A stretch of 64,000 nucleotides of DNA from CAYVUB01 sp964454675 (GCA_964454675.1 CAYVUB010000009.1:18923-82922); one strand, 5' to 3'. Shown: positions 52,113 to 61,307, counted from the stretch's first letter. Program-made: numbers and translations. Notes: a model not told the origin generated them from the letters alone.

Positions 52113-54785
52113 TTAAAACCTGAAATCGATACCCAAAAGTATAAATCTTGGTAATAGTCTGTAAGTTGTGCTTGAGGTATTAATATCTGAAATAAAAACT
52201 TCTCTAAAAGTATTGACATTAAAAAGGTTTTTGCCAGAAAGTGTTACGGTTATATCCCTTTTCTGTAATTTATATTTGGATTCTAAATCCAAAAAATAAT
52301 AGGTGTTATTCCTATCAAAGTTCCCAAAATAATAACGTTCTGCTTGAATTTCTGTATTGAACGCTTTGTTAAAATTAAAATTCAAATCTAAAAAACTTGT
52401 GGTATTTGTATTTGAAAAACCGGAAGTGGTTTTGATGGTATTTGTATTCCAATGAGTCCCTAAATGATAATTAAACACTCCGTCAAAAGCAGAACGCAGT
52501 TCAAACCCATACTGAAAATTACTGCTTTGCACAATTCTTAATTCTGAATCGTTCACAATATTCTTGAAATCTGATTTAAAATAATTGAAATTCAGTTTTA
52601 AATTACTGTGCATAAACCTCAAATATTTATCTATATTGAGCTGAGCCGTCCAAGTTTCTGTGTCTTTAATAAGAATGGTGTTTGACAAACTATAATTAGG
52701 ATTAATTGTAGTATTAGATGAGAAAAAATCATGATTTTTGATGTATGATACTCTTGCATTTGCAAAAAAACTGCTTGTCCATTTACCCAAGCTATAGTTG
52801 AGCGCAACAGAAGTTGCATTTACTTGATTTAAGCCGCCATCACCTTTAAGAAATCCTCTATTGTTAGTAAGAATATAATTATCAAATACTTGAATAAGCG
52901 TCGCGTTAGTGAAATTCCTATTATAACTCAAACCAACATTATTGTTTTCATTTATTTTGTAACCAAAATTTAGTGATGGATTCAAATACAATGGCGATTG
53001 TGACTGTTCATTGTCAAAGCTTTCTATATGATTATATAATTGATTGATGTTTAATTTAGTTGTCAATGAATAGTTGCCCAATTTCAGTTTGTACTTTGCA
53101 TCTGCATACAAGCTACCAACTGTATATTTAAAATCATTGGCAAAACCCGAAGGTTGAATAGTTGCGTTAGGCTCAATTAAATTCAAAAGCGAATTTAATT
53201 TGTCAACTCTGTGCGTATATCCTGTTTTAAATTCCAGCAAATTATCGTTTTGCTTTCTGTCCAATAGATGTGCCTCAAAACCTGCAAAATGCATCTGGTT
53301 ATTACTGTTTTGAGTTACAGATTGTGGATTATCATTTTCAAACAAATCATTAAATATATATGTGTCAACGCTGTAATCTTGAGGTTTATTTTCATAGATA
53401 TAAACACCGGAAATTGCCAATACTTTTTTTTCTGCAAACTTGTTAGTATAAATAGTTTTGTATTCAAAACGGTCATTATTATTTTGTAGCAATTGTTGAA
53501 TCGGAATGGAATTAAAATCTAATCTGCTTTTTGATTTTGTATCGCCATTGGTATATTTGATATCTATTTCCAGCAACTTTGTTTTTGATATATCATAATC
53601 AAAATCCAACTCACCATAACCGGAAAACAACTGTTTATTCAGTCTGTACGATTCTGTATTTATAAATTCAGTAGAAGAAATAGTGAAGTTTTGTATACTG
53701 TTTTGAATAAATGCTTGTTCATCCCAATTAAAATGAGCGTTGGTTTTTAATCTTGCTTTTTCATTAATTTTAAAAATAGAATTGAACGAGGCTAACTCTT
53801 GATTATTAAAATTAAATCGGGTTTTTTTTAATGATAAATTATAACTGTCTAAATTAATTAAACTGCTTGCTTGTTGGGAGTTTCCAATGGTGCCAACTTC
53901 ATTAATATCTGACATACTAACATAGATGGCAGATTCAACACCCGAAGATTCTCCAATATTATTTAAGTTGGTCAAAAAATAATGTTTTGCCACATCTCCA
54001 AAACGCATGGCATTGGCTCTTGCTTGATATCTGTTGGAAGTTGTCAAGCCATAAGCTAAACTCATATTGCCAAACCAATCTACTTTCCGGTCTTTTTTAA
54101 GCTTTAAATTGAGTGCCACTTTGCCACTTTCCTCAACATCTTTTAAAAGCTTATTATTGGAATATTTTTGATAAATTTCAACTTTATCAACTACATCTGC
54201 ATTAAGGTTTTTAGTAAGCAATTTGTAGCCTTTTTTAAAAAAATCATCACCGTCAACCATTACTTTTTCTATTTCCTGATTTCCCACTTTTATGGTGCCG
54301 TCAACATCTACATTGATTCCGGGTAAGCTTTTAAGTAAATCTTCAACTACGGTTTCATTTCCTTTTAAAAAAGCACTTACAGTGTATATTATGGTGTCTT
54401 TTTTTACAACAATCGGTCTGTCGGTTTGAACGATAACTTCATTTAGTTCTGCCACTTGTTCGGTCAAAACAACATCTGTTATTATGTTTTTGTCTTTTAA
54501 AAACAAGTTCTTCGTTTCTGTTTTGTATGACAAAGCACTGAAACTAATGATATAATTACCTGTTTTTTTTAAAGACATTTGGTATTTGCCTTCAAGATTT
54601 GTTGTAGTAAACTTTATGATGTTTTTGTTTAACGAATCTTTTATGATGACATTGGCGTAAACAATTGGGTTGTTAAGACTGTCTGTGACTTTGCCGGAAA
54701 TGTTTTGGGCAGATAAAAAATTGCCTAATAGTGTGAGTGCTATTAGGCAATAAAATTGCTTTAACCTTAATAAGAATTGTTTCAT
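52113..54785 (-). CDS. Outer-membrane beta-barrel protein with carboxypeptidase-like domain (TonB-receptor-like)
   Basis: An 890-residue outer-membrane protein. Signal peptide at 1-26 (FYCLIALTLLGNFLSAQ), CarboxypepD_reg-like domain at about 27-110 (ISGKVTDSLNNPIVYANVII), and a plug-like region with VEDLLKSLPGINVDVDGTIKVG and VMVDGDDFF, followed by a 650-residue barrel ending RFILLGIDFRF. This matches the OMP_b-brl_3 class, related to TonB receptors. It is last in the operon; its ATG overlaps the preceding GLPGLI stop codon by one base (TAATG). Confidence 0.88.
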   Translation of the reverse strand: MKQFLLRLKQFYCLIALTLLGNFLSAQNISGKVTDSLNNPIVYANVIIKDSLNKNIIKFTTTNLEGKYQMSLKKTGNYIISFSALSYKTETKNLFLKDKNIITDVVLTEQVAELNEVIVQTDRPIVVKKDTIIYTVSAFLKGNETVVEDLLKSLPGINVDVDGTIKVGNQEIEKVMVDGDDFFKKGYKLLTKNLNADVVDKVEIYQKYSNNKLLKDVEESGKVALNLKLKKDRKVDWFGNMSLAYGLTTSNRYQARANAMRFGDVAKHYFLTNLNNIGESSGVESAIYVSMSDINEVGTIGNSQQASSLINLDSYNLSLKKTRFNFNNQELASFNSIFKINEKARLKTNAHFNWDEQAFIQNSIQNFTISSTEFINTESYRLNKQLFSGYGELDFDYDISKTKLLEIDIKYTNGDTKSKSRLDFNSIPIQQLLQNNNDRFEYKTIYTNKFAEKKVLAISGVYIYENKPQDYSVDTYIFNDLFENDNPQSVTQNSNNQMHFAGFEAHLLDRKQNDNLLEFKTGYTHRVDKLNSLLNLIEPNATIQPSGFANDFKYTVGSLYADAKYKLKLGNYSLTTKLNINQLYNHIESFDNEQSQSPLYLNPSLNFGYKINENNNVGLSYNRNFTNATLIQVFDNYILTNNRGFLKGDGGLNQVNATSVALNYSLGKWTSSFFANARVSYIKNHDFFSSNTTINPNYSLSNTILIKDTETWTAQLNIDKYLRFMHSNLKLNFNYFKSDFKNIVNDSELRIVQSSNFQYGFELRSAFDGVFNYHLGTHWNTNTIKTTSGFSNTNTTSFLDLNFNFNKAFNTEIQAERYYFGNFDRNNTYYFLDLESKYKLQKRDITVTLSGKNLFNVNTFREVFISDINTSSTTYRLLPRFILLGIDFRF

Positions 54786-55588
54786 TAATGTTTTTTATCA
54801 TCTTCAAGTTCCCATTCGTAAACTAATTCAAGACTATTGTTTTCTGTTTTACTTTCAACCAGTTTAGAACCTTTTGGCAACTTTGATCTTCTTATTCTTT
54901 CTTCATCATCTCTTCTTGTAACTTGCTCATCCATATATTCTTTTAATGACTTTATTACAAATTTATTACCGCTGTGAACAGATTCTAGTTTCTTATCCAA
55001 TTTTACAGGGTATTCAATTTTTGTAGCATTCCAAATAAACAAATTATCTACATCATAAATTTGTAAAATTAATCCCGGTAGCCCGTGAAATTTCCATGGA
55101 CCGTATGAAACAGGAATATCAGGTGTAAACCAAGCTTCAAAATGTCTTCCTCTAAAATACACCGTAGCTTTTGTACAAGTAAAACTTTGAATCACCTTGG
55201 TTTCTTCAGTTATTTGCCATTCAAGTTTCACGCCATTATCTGTAATTATGGTTGGTTTTCCTTTATCTAAAAGGTTTTGCGATATACTCCCATTACTTTT
55301 ATTGTATATCAAAGTACTTTGATTTCCAACATCAACTTTAGAAAAAACACCAACATTAAGGTCGTCACTTTCTTCATGCTTAACTCTGGATACATTTTTA
55401 AATGCTTCATTATTAAAATACGTTGTAAAATGAGAAATCTTATTATCAACTAACAATATAGAATGTCGCTTAAAAGAACCAACTTCTTTAACAACATTAG
55501 TTATTTGTTCATATTCAACATATAATGATTGAGAATGAATTTCTAATGCAAAACTAAAAATGGCAAGAAAAAGAAAGAGTCTATTCAT
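54785..55588 (-). CDS. GLPGLI family protein (second in operon)
   Basis: A 267-residue secreted protein of the Porph_ging/GLPGLI family, specific to Bacteroidetes. A signal peptide (about 1-20, LFLFLAIFSFALEIHSQ) is followed by a beta-rich body with the name-giving motif GPWKFHGLPGLILQIYD and the following IWNATKIEYP. The acidic C-terminus ends ELEDDKKH. The role is unknown; members usually accompany outer-membrane barrels, as here. It is 33 bases after the first GLPGLI gene and translationally coupled to the barrel gene. Confidence 0.9.
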   Translation of the reverse strand: MNRLFLFLAIFSFALEIHSQSLYVEYEQITNVVKEVGSFKRHSILLVDNKISHFTTYFNNEAFKNVSRVKHEESDDLNVGVFSKVDVGNQSTLIYNKSNGSISQNLLDKGKPTIITDNGVKLEWQITEETKVIQSFTCTKATVYFRGRHFEAWFTPDIPVSYGPWKFHGLPGLILQIYDVDNLFIWNATKIEYPVKLDKKLESVHSGNKFVIKSLKEYMDEQVTRRDDEERIRRSKLPKGSKLVESKTENNSLELVYEWELEDDKKH

Positions 55589-55621
55589 AATTGGAGTGTA
55601 TCGTATAATGCTTTAAAATTA

Positions 55622-56401
55622 TTAATCTTTAACCACATCTTGCTCTTCCCACTCATAAATAAGCTCCAACCCCATTCTGACAGAAGATATCTTTTGAGAA
55701 TTGAATCCTTTAGGTAATTTAGAGATTCTCATTTTTTCTTTTTCATTAAAATAATTTTCCTGTGCTTTAACGTATTTGTAAAGAGATGTTGGTGTTCTGT
55801 CTTTAAAAGGATTTATTATTGATTTATCCTTTACCGGAAACTCGACTGTTTTAGCTGTCCACCTGAATGTATTTGTGTCATCGTATATATCTAAAATTAT
55901 CCCGGGTAACCCAGAAAACTTCCAAGGGCCTAAATTAACAGGGATTTCGGGACAATACCAGGCAATATAGTTTCTGCCTCTAAAAGAAGAAACAGCCTTG
56001 TAACAAGGCAAATTATTTATCTTTTTAGTTTCGTTAATAAGTTCCCAATTAAAATCGTTAATTTTTTCCTGTATAACATAACTTGTACTACCAATATTTG
56101 AATTATGTATTAAGCTGCCGGATTTTAAATCTGTAAAAATTTGTACTTTTTTACCGTCAGATATATCTATATTTATTTTATATGATTCGTCTGTTTCATC
56201 AAAAGAATACTTAGATTTTACAGTATCCTCTTGGGGCAATACCACATAAATTGAACTAAAACTATTAGCCAAAAACAAAGTGTTAAGTTCAAAATTTTGA
56301 CTTCCTGAATTATTAAAAAAAGAATATTCAATAATTAAATTACCATCCTGTGAATAACCATATAAAAAAAATAAAAAAAGCAACTTAATACATAATTTCA
56401 T
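55622..56401 (-). CDS. GLPGLI family protein (first in operon)
   Basis: A 259-residue paralogue of the next gene with signal peptide (about 1-17, LLFLFFLYGYSQ) and motif GPWKFSGLPGIILDIYD (one Leu replaced by Ile), followed by FRWTAKTVEFP. Shared blocks CYKAVSSFRGRNYIAWYCPEIPV and CTKATVYFRGRHFEAWFTPDIPV show that the pair arose by duplication. The body has an extra Cys near the motif. It starts 11 bases after the small secreted protein gene. Confidence 0.9.
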   Translation of the reverse strand: MKLCIKLLFLFFLYGYSQDGNLIIEYSFFNNSGSQNFELNTLFLANSFSSIYVVLPQEDTVKSKYSFDETDESYKINIDISDGKKVQIFTDLKSGSLIHNSNIGSTSYVIQEKINDFNWELINETKKINNLPCYKAVSSFRGRNYIAWYCPEIPVNLGPWKFSGLPGIILDIYDDTNTFRWTAKTVEFPVKDKSIINPFKDRTPTSLYKYVKAQENYFNEKEKMRISKLPKGFNSQKISSVRMGLELIYEWEEQDVVKD

Positions 56402-56412
56402 AACAGTAATAA

Positions 56413-56685
56413 TTAAGGATTATTAAGTATTTGAAGTAACGTTCTTATGTATGCATTTGCCATTAAATTGCATTGAAAGGTATCTTCTGCCATTCCAAGA
56501 TAATCGGTATAAGTATTAGAATATGATTCTCCTGTTTGAGGGTTTGTGCCTGTAACGGTATAAGTTACAAAACACATTCCTGCTTCGGTTGAGTTTTCTA
56601 ATAACTGTACAGTTACATCTTTTTCATTAGAGAATCCATTTACGGTTATAAAAGATAGGGCAAGAAATAATACTAATTTTCTCAT
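56413..56685 (-). CDS. Small secreted protein heading the GLPGLI operon
   Basis: A 90-residue protein with a signal peptide (about 1-18, LVLFLALSFITVNGFS). The mature part of about 71 residues has two Cys (38 and 72) that could form a disulfide, and a TNPQTGESYSNTYTDY segment. No family was recognised. Its first place in the operon, ahead of two GLPGLI proteins and a barrel, makes it a candidate client or ligand of that machinery (inference). Confidence 0.7.
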   Translation of the reverse strand: MRKLVLFLALSFITVNGFSNEKDVTVQLLENSTEAGMCFVTYTVTGTNPQTGESYSNTYTDYLGMAEDTFQCNLMANAYIRTLLQILNNP

Positions 56686-56702
56686 AATTTCTAAAATTTT
56701 TA

Positions 56703-56724
56703 AGCCGGTGCTTATTAATAAGCA
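56703..56724 (-). promoter_or_regulatory. Hairpin in the GLPGLI operon leader
   Basis: GGTGCTTATTAATAAGCACC is a perfect palindrome about 18 bases upstream of the first start codon. It has no T tract in the direction of transcription, so it is more likely a leader structure or operator than a terminator. The adjoining region 56745-56800 repeats TAGAAGTTTT three times. Confidence 0.5.
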
Positions 56725-56987
56725 CCAACATATTAAACACCTTTTTTTAGAAGTTTTAAAATTTTAGAAGTTTTGTGTAGAAGTTTTAAATAAAAAAACT
56801 GACGCCAGCTTTGTTGCAACAATGCAATGTGTCAATGGTATCAGACCTTCTAAAACTAATGTTATCAACACATTACTTTGCTAATATATATCTATATGTT
56901 GTAATAAACCAAAAATTTAATTGATTTTTTTTCTGCAAAAAAAAGCTGTTAAAAAAACAGGCTCTTGTAAGTCTTGAAAAACCTCAA

Positions 56988-57006
56988 GAGTACGGAAAAA
57001 CCGTAA
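56988..57006 (-). promoter_or_regulatory. Shared 19-bp motif with TACGG/CCGTA arms, copy 1
   Basis: On the minus strand TTACGGTTTTTCCGTACTC, identical to 63455-63473 on the plus strand. It lies 303 bases upstream of the first gene of the GLPGLI operon. The TACGG and CCGTA arms flank a T5 spacer. A CTTGA/TCAAG hairpin is adjacent. Confidence 0.6.
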
Positions 57007-57020
57007 TCAAATTTTAACAT

Positions 57021-58040
57021 TTACTCTTGAGTCAACTCATAATCAAGAGGCAGCAAATCACCAACACGCTGACTGCCCATATCGCCTCCAAACATAACTT
57101 TGCCTATGGGAAAATAATTTCCATAGTTATCAATAATAAATTCGTTTACAAACGACTGCATTTCAGACTGGCGTTTTTTATTGTACAAAATTGATACAGG
57201 TTTAAGCAATTTTACAATTACATTGTTTGTGCTGTCTTGCGGTTGTACGTTAATATAATTATAAGGATTTACCCTAAAACCACTACTGTATATATGAAAC
57301 CCTTCTGTCTCCAAAGTCATTTTTGATAAGGTTCGCATAAAATGCATCACAGAACCCCGATAGGCTTTGTTCCGGTTTTTGATTGTTTTTTTACTGCCGG
57401 CATTTTCTAAAGGTTCGTAAAATGTTGTTCCGGTGTAAATTACAGACTGTATATGAAAATGGTCTTTTTTAATATTGGCATAACTGTAATCAATGGTAAA
57501 ATCATTAATTTGAAAAGACACCAAATACTGCAAATCGTCATTCTTTACCAAAACAGGCTTTTGGGCTTTGGCTGTAAGCTGCTTTTTCTTATGGTCATAC
57601 TTTAAAATCAAATCGTATTCATTCAATATGGTGCACGATTTTGCGGCATCTGAAAACCCTAAAAACTGCTGTTTAAAATGTTTAAGCTTCATGGCGCTTG
57701 GCATACTGTCAACCGTAGAAATGATAATTTCATCAAGTGCATTGACATCTTCCGCAATTAAAATTTTATAAAGTTTATTGACTTCATAATCATTTATCAT
57801 CACGGTTTGATATCCTACAAAAGAAACAATCAATGCCGATTTGATGCTTTCTTTATACGGCAGGGAAAATTCGCCGTTTTCATTGGTAGAAGTCCCAATA
57901 GTAGTATTGTCAAAATACACCGAAGCACTTTGAATAGGCGTGTTGGTGTTTTGGTCCAGAACAACACCTTTGATGGTTTGAGAAAATGTGGCAAAAGCGG
58001 TTAAAAAAAGTAAAATAAAAGCTTCTTTTTTAATGCTCAT
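57021..58040 (-). CDS. Exported carboxypeptidase-like regulatory domain protein
   Basis: A 339-residue protein with signal peptide (about 1-20, AFILLFLTAFATFSQ) and one CarboxypepD_reg-like beta-sandwich (about 22-105, IKGVVLDQNTNTPIQSASVYFDN and FVGYQTVMINDYEV). The rest (about 110-339) is a beta-rich domain of unknown function containing RTLSKMTLETEGFHIYSSGFRVN. There is no transmembrane barrel. It overlaps the olsF-like gene by 11 bases on the same strand, so the two are co-expressed. It may be a periplasmic or outer-membrane accessory. Confidence 0.82.
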   Translation of the reverse strand: MSIKKEAFILLFLTAFATFSQTIKGVVLDQNTNTPIQSASVYFDNTTIGTSTNENGEFSLPYKESIKSALIVSFVGYQTVMINDYEVNKLYKILIAEDVNALDEIIISTVDSMPSAMKLKHFKQQFLGFSDAAKSCTILNEYDLILKYDHKKKQLTAKAQKPVLVKNDDLQYLVSFQINDFTIDYSYANIKKDHFHIQSVIYTGTTFYEPLENAGSKKTIKNRNKAYRGSVMHFMRTLSKMTLETEGFHIYSSGFRVNPYNYINVQPQDSTNNVIVKLLKPVSILYNKKRQSEMQSFVNEFIIDNYGNYFPIGKVMFGGDMGSQRVGDLLPLDYELTQE

Positions 58041-59868
58041 TGGTAGAATTGTATTTGCGTTCCAACTCTGCCTGAAATTCTTCCATAACCGGTTTTACGG
58101 TACTTTCGGGCAGGTCTGCAATACGTATGTACATCAAGCCGTCAACCGCATTATTAAACATAGGATCCACATTAAACGCCACAACTTTAGCATTTTGCTT
58201 AATATATTTTTTAATTAAAACAGGTAAACGCAGACTTCCGGGCTCAATCTCATCAATGATTTTATCAAACTTGACCAAATCGGCTTCGGCTTCATCAAAC
58301 ACAAAATCTTTATCGGCATCTTTAAGTTTTACCTTGAATTCTTTTTTGGGATGTACATACTGTGCAATATACGGGTCGTAATAGTGCGATTTCATAAACT
58401 CAATCATCAGCGACTTTGAAAAACTGGTAAACTTATTGCTGATGCTTACGCCTCCAATCAAATATTTATGCTCGGGGTATCGCAAAGTGGTATGCACAAT
58501 ACCTTTCCAGAGCAAAAATAACGGCATAGGTTTTTGCTGGTATTCACTTATGATAAAAGCGCGACCCATCTCGATAGATTCGCTCATCATCTTGTACAAT
58601 TCGGGTTCAAACCGGAATAAATCCTGAAGGTAAAAACCGTCAATACCGTAAGTGGCAAATATTTTTGAACCCAATCCCATACGGTAAGCGCCCGCTATTT
58701 TCTGGGCATCGTTATCCCACAAAAACATGTGGTGGTAATAATTATCAAACGCATCCAAATCTATGGCTTCGTTAGTGCCTTCGCCAACTTCCCTAAAGGT
58801 AATTTCACGCAAACGCCCTATTTCGTGCATAATATTCGGGATATGCCTGGCTTCGGTCAGGAACACTTCGTAGTTTTTGCTTTGCAGCAACCGGCTGTCG
58901 GTTTTACGCAATGCTTCAACTTCTTTTGACATGGCTTCGGCAGGCTTTGATGCTGCAATGGTCTTGGGTGGTTTTTGAGGTTTTGCAACTTTTAATGATG
59001 ACGAAATATTAGTCAGCAAATTCGGATTTTCCTCAAATGAATTTGACAGCATATAGGTTTTTCGGCGTAAAAATTCCGAAAATTCTGCCAAAGTTGTATG
59101 CTCTTTCTGGTCTGCCACAGAAATAGTCCGCCCGATACGCACTTTAATAATGCGGCGTTTTTGGGTTAGCAATTCTGATGGTAATTTGGCAGTACGCAGT
59201 GTGTCGTTTATTTTTGAAAGTTTGTAAAATAACTTGCTGTTTTTTGCGTGAAAATAGATAGGCACAACCGGCACTTCGGCTTTTTGAATGAGCTTCATGG
59301 CGGCTTCTTCCCAAGGTCTGTCTATCACTAATTTACCGTCGCGGTATGTTGATACTTCGCCGGCAGGAAACACGCCCAGCGGATGCCCTTCTCGCAGGTG
59401 CAGTATGGCATTTTTAAATCCTGTAACGCTCGATTTTGCATCCTTTCTGTCTTCAAAAGGATTCACCGGCATAATATACGGTTTTAACGGCTCGATACGG
59501 TGCAGCAAAAAATTGGCAATAATCTTAAAGTCATGACGTTTTTCGACCATAAGTTTTAACAGTAATATGCCGTCAATGCCGCCAAGCGGATGATTGGAAA
59601 CCGTAATATACGCACCGTCTTTGGGTAAACGCTTTAGGTCTTCTTCGGGAATTTCAAATTTTATCTGAAAATCGTCAAGTATGCCATCCAAAAACTCAAT
59701 ATCACTAAGATGTTTATTACGGTTGTAAATTTTATTGAGCGTAGAAATTTTGAGGACTTTCATAAGTATCCAGCCACAAAACGTGCCCAAAAACCCATAC
59801 TTATCCAGATTGATGACCTTGGCAACTTCTTTGGCGCTTACTAATCCGATATCTTTTGGCTGACTCAT
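58030..59868 (-). CDS. olsF: Bifunctional lysophospholipid acyltransferase/GNAT-type acyltransferase, OlsF-like
   Basis: A 612-residue fusion. The N-terminal PlsC-type domain (about 60-285) has the acyltransferase motif SNHPLGGIDG and VFPAGEVSTYRDGKL. The C-terminal half (about 320-560) is a GNAT-like OlsB/hemolysin domain (LREITFREVGEGTNEAIDLDAFDNYYHH, MGLGSKIFATYGIDGFYLQDLF, IEMGRAFIISEYQQ). This domain order equals OlsF, which makes ornithine lipids by N-acylating ornithine and then O-acylating the product. The order of steps per domain is from published work on that family, not visible here. It is followed by the carboxypeptidase-like gene. Confidence 0.85.
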   Translation of the reverse strand: MSQPKDIGLVSAKEVAKVINLDKYGFLGTFCGWILMKVLKISTLNKIYNRNKHLSDIEFLDGILDDFQIKFEIPEEDLKRLPKDGAYITVSNHPLGGIDGILLLKLMVEKRHDFKIIANFLLHRIEPLKPYIMPVNPFEDRKDAKSSVTGFKNAILHLREGHPLGVFPAGEVSTYRDGKLVIDRPWEEAAMKLIQKAEVPVVPIYFHAKNSKLFYKLSKINDTLRTAKLPSELLTQKRRIIKVRIGRTISVADQKEHTTLAEFSEFLRRKTYMLSNSFEENPNLLTNISSSLKVAKPQKPPKTIAASKPAEAMSKEVEALRKTDSRLLQSKNYEVFLTEARHIPNIMHEIGRLREITFREVGEGTNEAIDLDAFDNYYHHMFLWDNDAQKIAGAYRMGLGSKIFATYGIDGFYLQDLFRFEPELYKMMSESIEMGRAFIISEYQQKPMPLFLLWKGIVHTTLRYPEHKYLIGGVSISNKFTSFSKSLMIEFMKSHYYDPYIAQYVHPKKEFKVKLKDADKDFVFDEAEADLVKFDKIIDEIEPGSLRLPVLIKKYIKQNAKVVAFNVDPMFNNAVDGLMYIRIADLPESTVKPVMEEFQAELERKYNSTNEH

Positions 59869-59883
59869 AGAATGTAAAAATAC

Positions 59884-60049
59884 TAAGAAACTGTTTAAAT
59901 TTTATCTAAAAGTCATTTTTTGCTTCTTTTTAACCCATGCTTCGTTAGATTATTTTTACAATAGCTCTGCTATTCTAAAAAAATCTGCCTTGCCTGAATT
60001 AAAAATAACTCAAAAAAGCATCAATAAACAAAACTTAAACAGTTTCTTA
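59884..60049. mobile_element. MITE-like inverted-repeat element, family B copy 2
   Basis: 166 bases with 19-base or longer terminal inverted repeats (TAAGAAACTGTTTAA plus A/G-TTTT). It shares the interior AATAGCTCTGCTATT hairpin and CTGCCTTGCC block with 31301-31461. It is non-coding and ends seven bases beyond the aspartate kinase stop codon. Confidence 0.75.
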
Positions 60050-60055
60050 ATTGTT

Positions 60056-61306
60056 TTATTTGGTAACAATTTGAACTGTTTCTTGTGTCAATTGTTTTAA
60101 TAATACCGTTTTTCCTTCTTCTAATTTATTGATTTCATTTAAATTATAATGCCTTATGGTATAAAGCGATACGTTCTCGTGACAGGTAACTTTAAATGTT
60201 GCCTTAAGATGCTGCAATAATTTTTCAAGATTATCATAAATATTATCTACACAAACCGAAAAGCTGATGGCCGAATTTTGAATCACATCTACTTTCATTT
60301 TATACAGATGTAAAAGCCTGAATATTTCGCTGATGTTTTCTTCAACGATATATGAAAAATCAAGTGATGACAAGGATATAAGCACCTGGTTTTTTTTCAC
60401 GATAAAACACGGCACATTGGGGTCTAAGCCAACGCCTTTTTCAACTTTTGTTCCTTTGTTTTCGGGATGTATAAATGATTTTACATACAACGGAATTTCT
60501 TTGCCTTGCAATGGCTGTAAGGTTTTCGGGTGTATTACCGAAGCGCCGTAAAATGCCAGCTCGATGGCTTCCCTATACGATATTTTGTTAAGTAACTGTG
60601 TGTTTTCAAAATAACGCGGGTCGGCATTTAAAACTCCGGGAACGTCTTTCCAGATGGTAACGCTTTGAGCATTTAAACAATAGGCAAAAATGGCTGCCGT
60701 ATAATCACTGCCTTCCCTGCCCAGTGTAGTTGTAAAATTATTGGCGTCACTGCCCAAAAATCCCTGTGTGATGTTTAAAACCGATTTATCAAACTTTGCC
60801 GTAATATTCTGCTGGGTTTCTTCCCAGTTAACATTTGCCCTGCGGTAATAATTATCGGTTTTTATATACTCCCGCACATCAAGCCATTGGTTTTTTATAC
60901 CTATATGATTAAAATATTCGCTTACAATAATGCTCGATACGAGTTCGCCATAACCTATAGTCTGGTCGTAAACAAAGTTATAATCGGGTGATTTGTTGCG
61001 GTCAAAAAAACTGCTCATTTCATTAAACAATACCTCTACCCGTTTAAAAACCGGATGTTGCTCATCATCAAAAAGCTCCAACAATATGGCGTTGTGGTAT
61101 TTTTTGACATCCTGTACAGAGCTTTGCAGCTGTGATTTGTTGTTAAGATAATTATCAATGATTACTTCTATGGCATTGGTGGTTTTTCCCATTGCCGAAA
61201 CCACGATAAGTGTTTTTGAATAGCCTGTTTTTTGAAGCAGCGAAGCCACATTTTTAACACCACCGGCATCTTTTACAGAAGCGCCTCCAAATTTGAATAC
61301 TTGCAT
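60056..61306 (-). CDS. Aspartate kinase
   Basis: A 416-residue monofunctional aspartokinase, the first step of Lys/Thr/Met synthesis. The kinase domain begins with VFKFGGASVKDAGGVKNVA, with substrate-site TTLGREGSDYTAAIFAYCL and DPRYF segments. Two C-terminal ACT-like domains (about 285-405) would bind the feedback amino acid. It is shorter than the ThrA fusion, with no homoserine dehydrogenase part. It starts one base upstream of the GNAT gene stop; the GNAT-aspartate kinase pair is common in Flavobacteriaceae. Confidence 0.92.
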   Translation of the reverse strand: MQVFKFGGASVKDAGGVKNVASLLQKTGYSKTLIVVSAMGKTTNAIEVIIDNYLNNKSQLQSSVQDVKKYHNAILLELFDDEQHPVFKRVEVLFNEMSSFFDRNKSPDYNFVYDQTIGYGELVSSIIVSEYFNHIGIKNQWLDVREYIKTDNYYRRANVNWEETQQNITAKFDKSVLNITQGFLGSDANNFTTTLGREGSDYTAAIFAYCLNAQSVTIWKDVPGVLNADPRYFENTQLLNKISYREAIELAFYGASVIHPKTLQPLQGKEIPLYVKSFIHPENKGTKVEKGVGLDPNVPCFIVKKNQVLISLSSLDFSYIVEENISEIFRLLHLYKMKVDVIQNSAISFSVCVDNIYDNLEKLLQHLKATFKVTCHENVSLYTIRHYNLNEINKLEEGKTVLLKQLTQETVQIVTK

Positions 61307-61307
61307 T

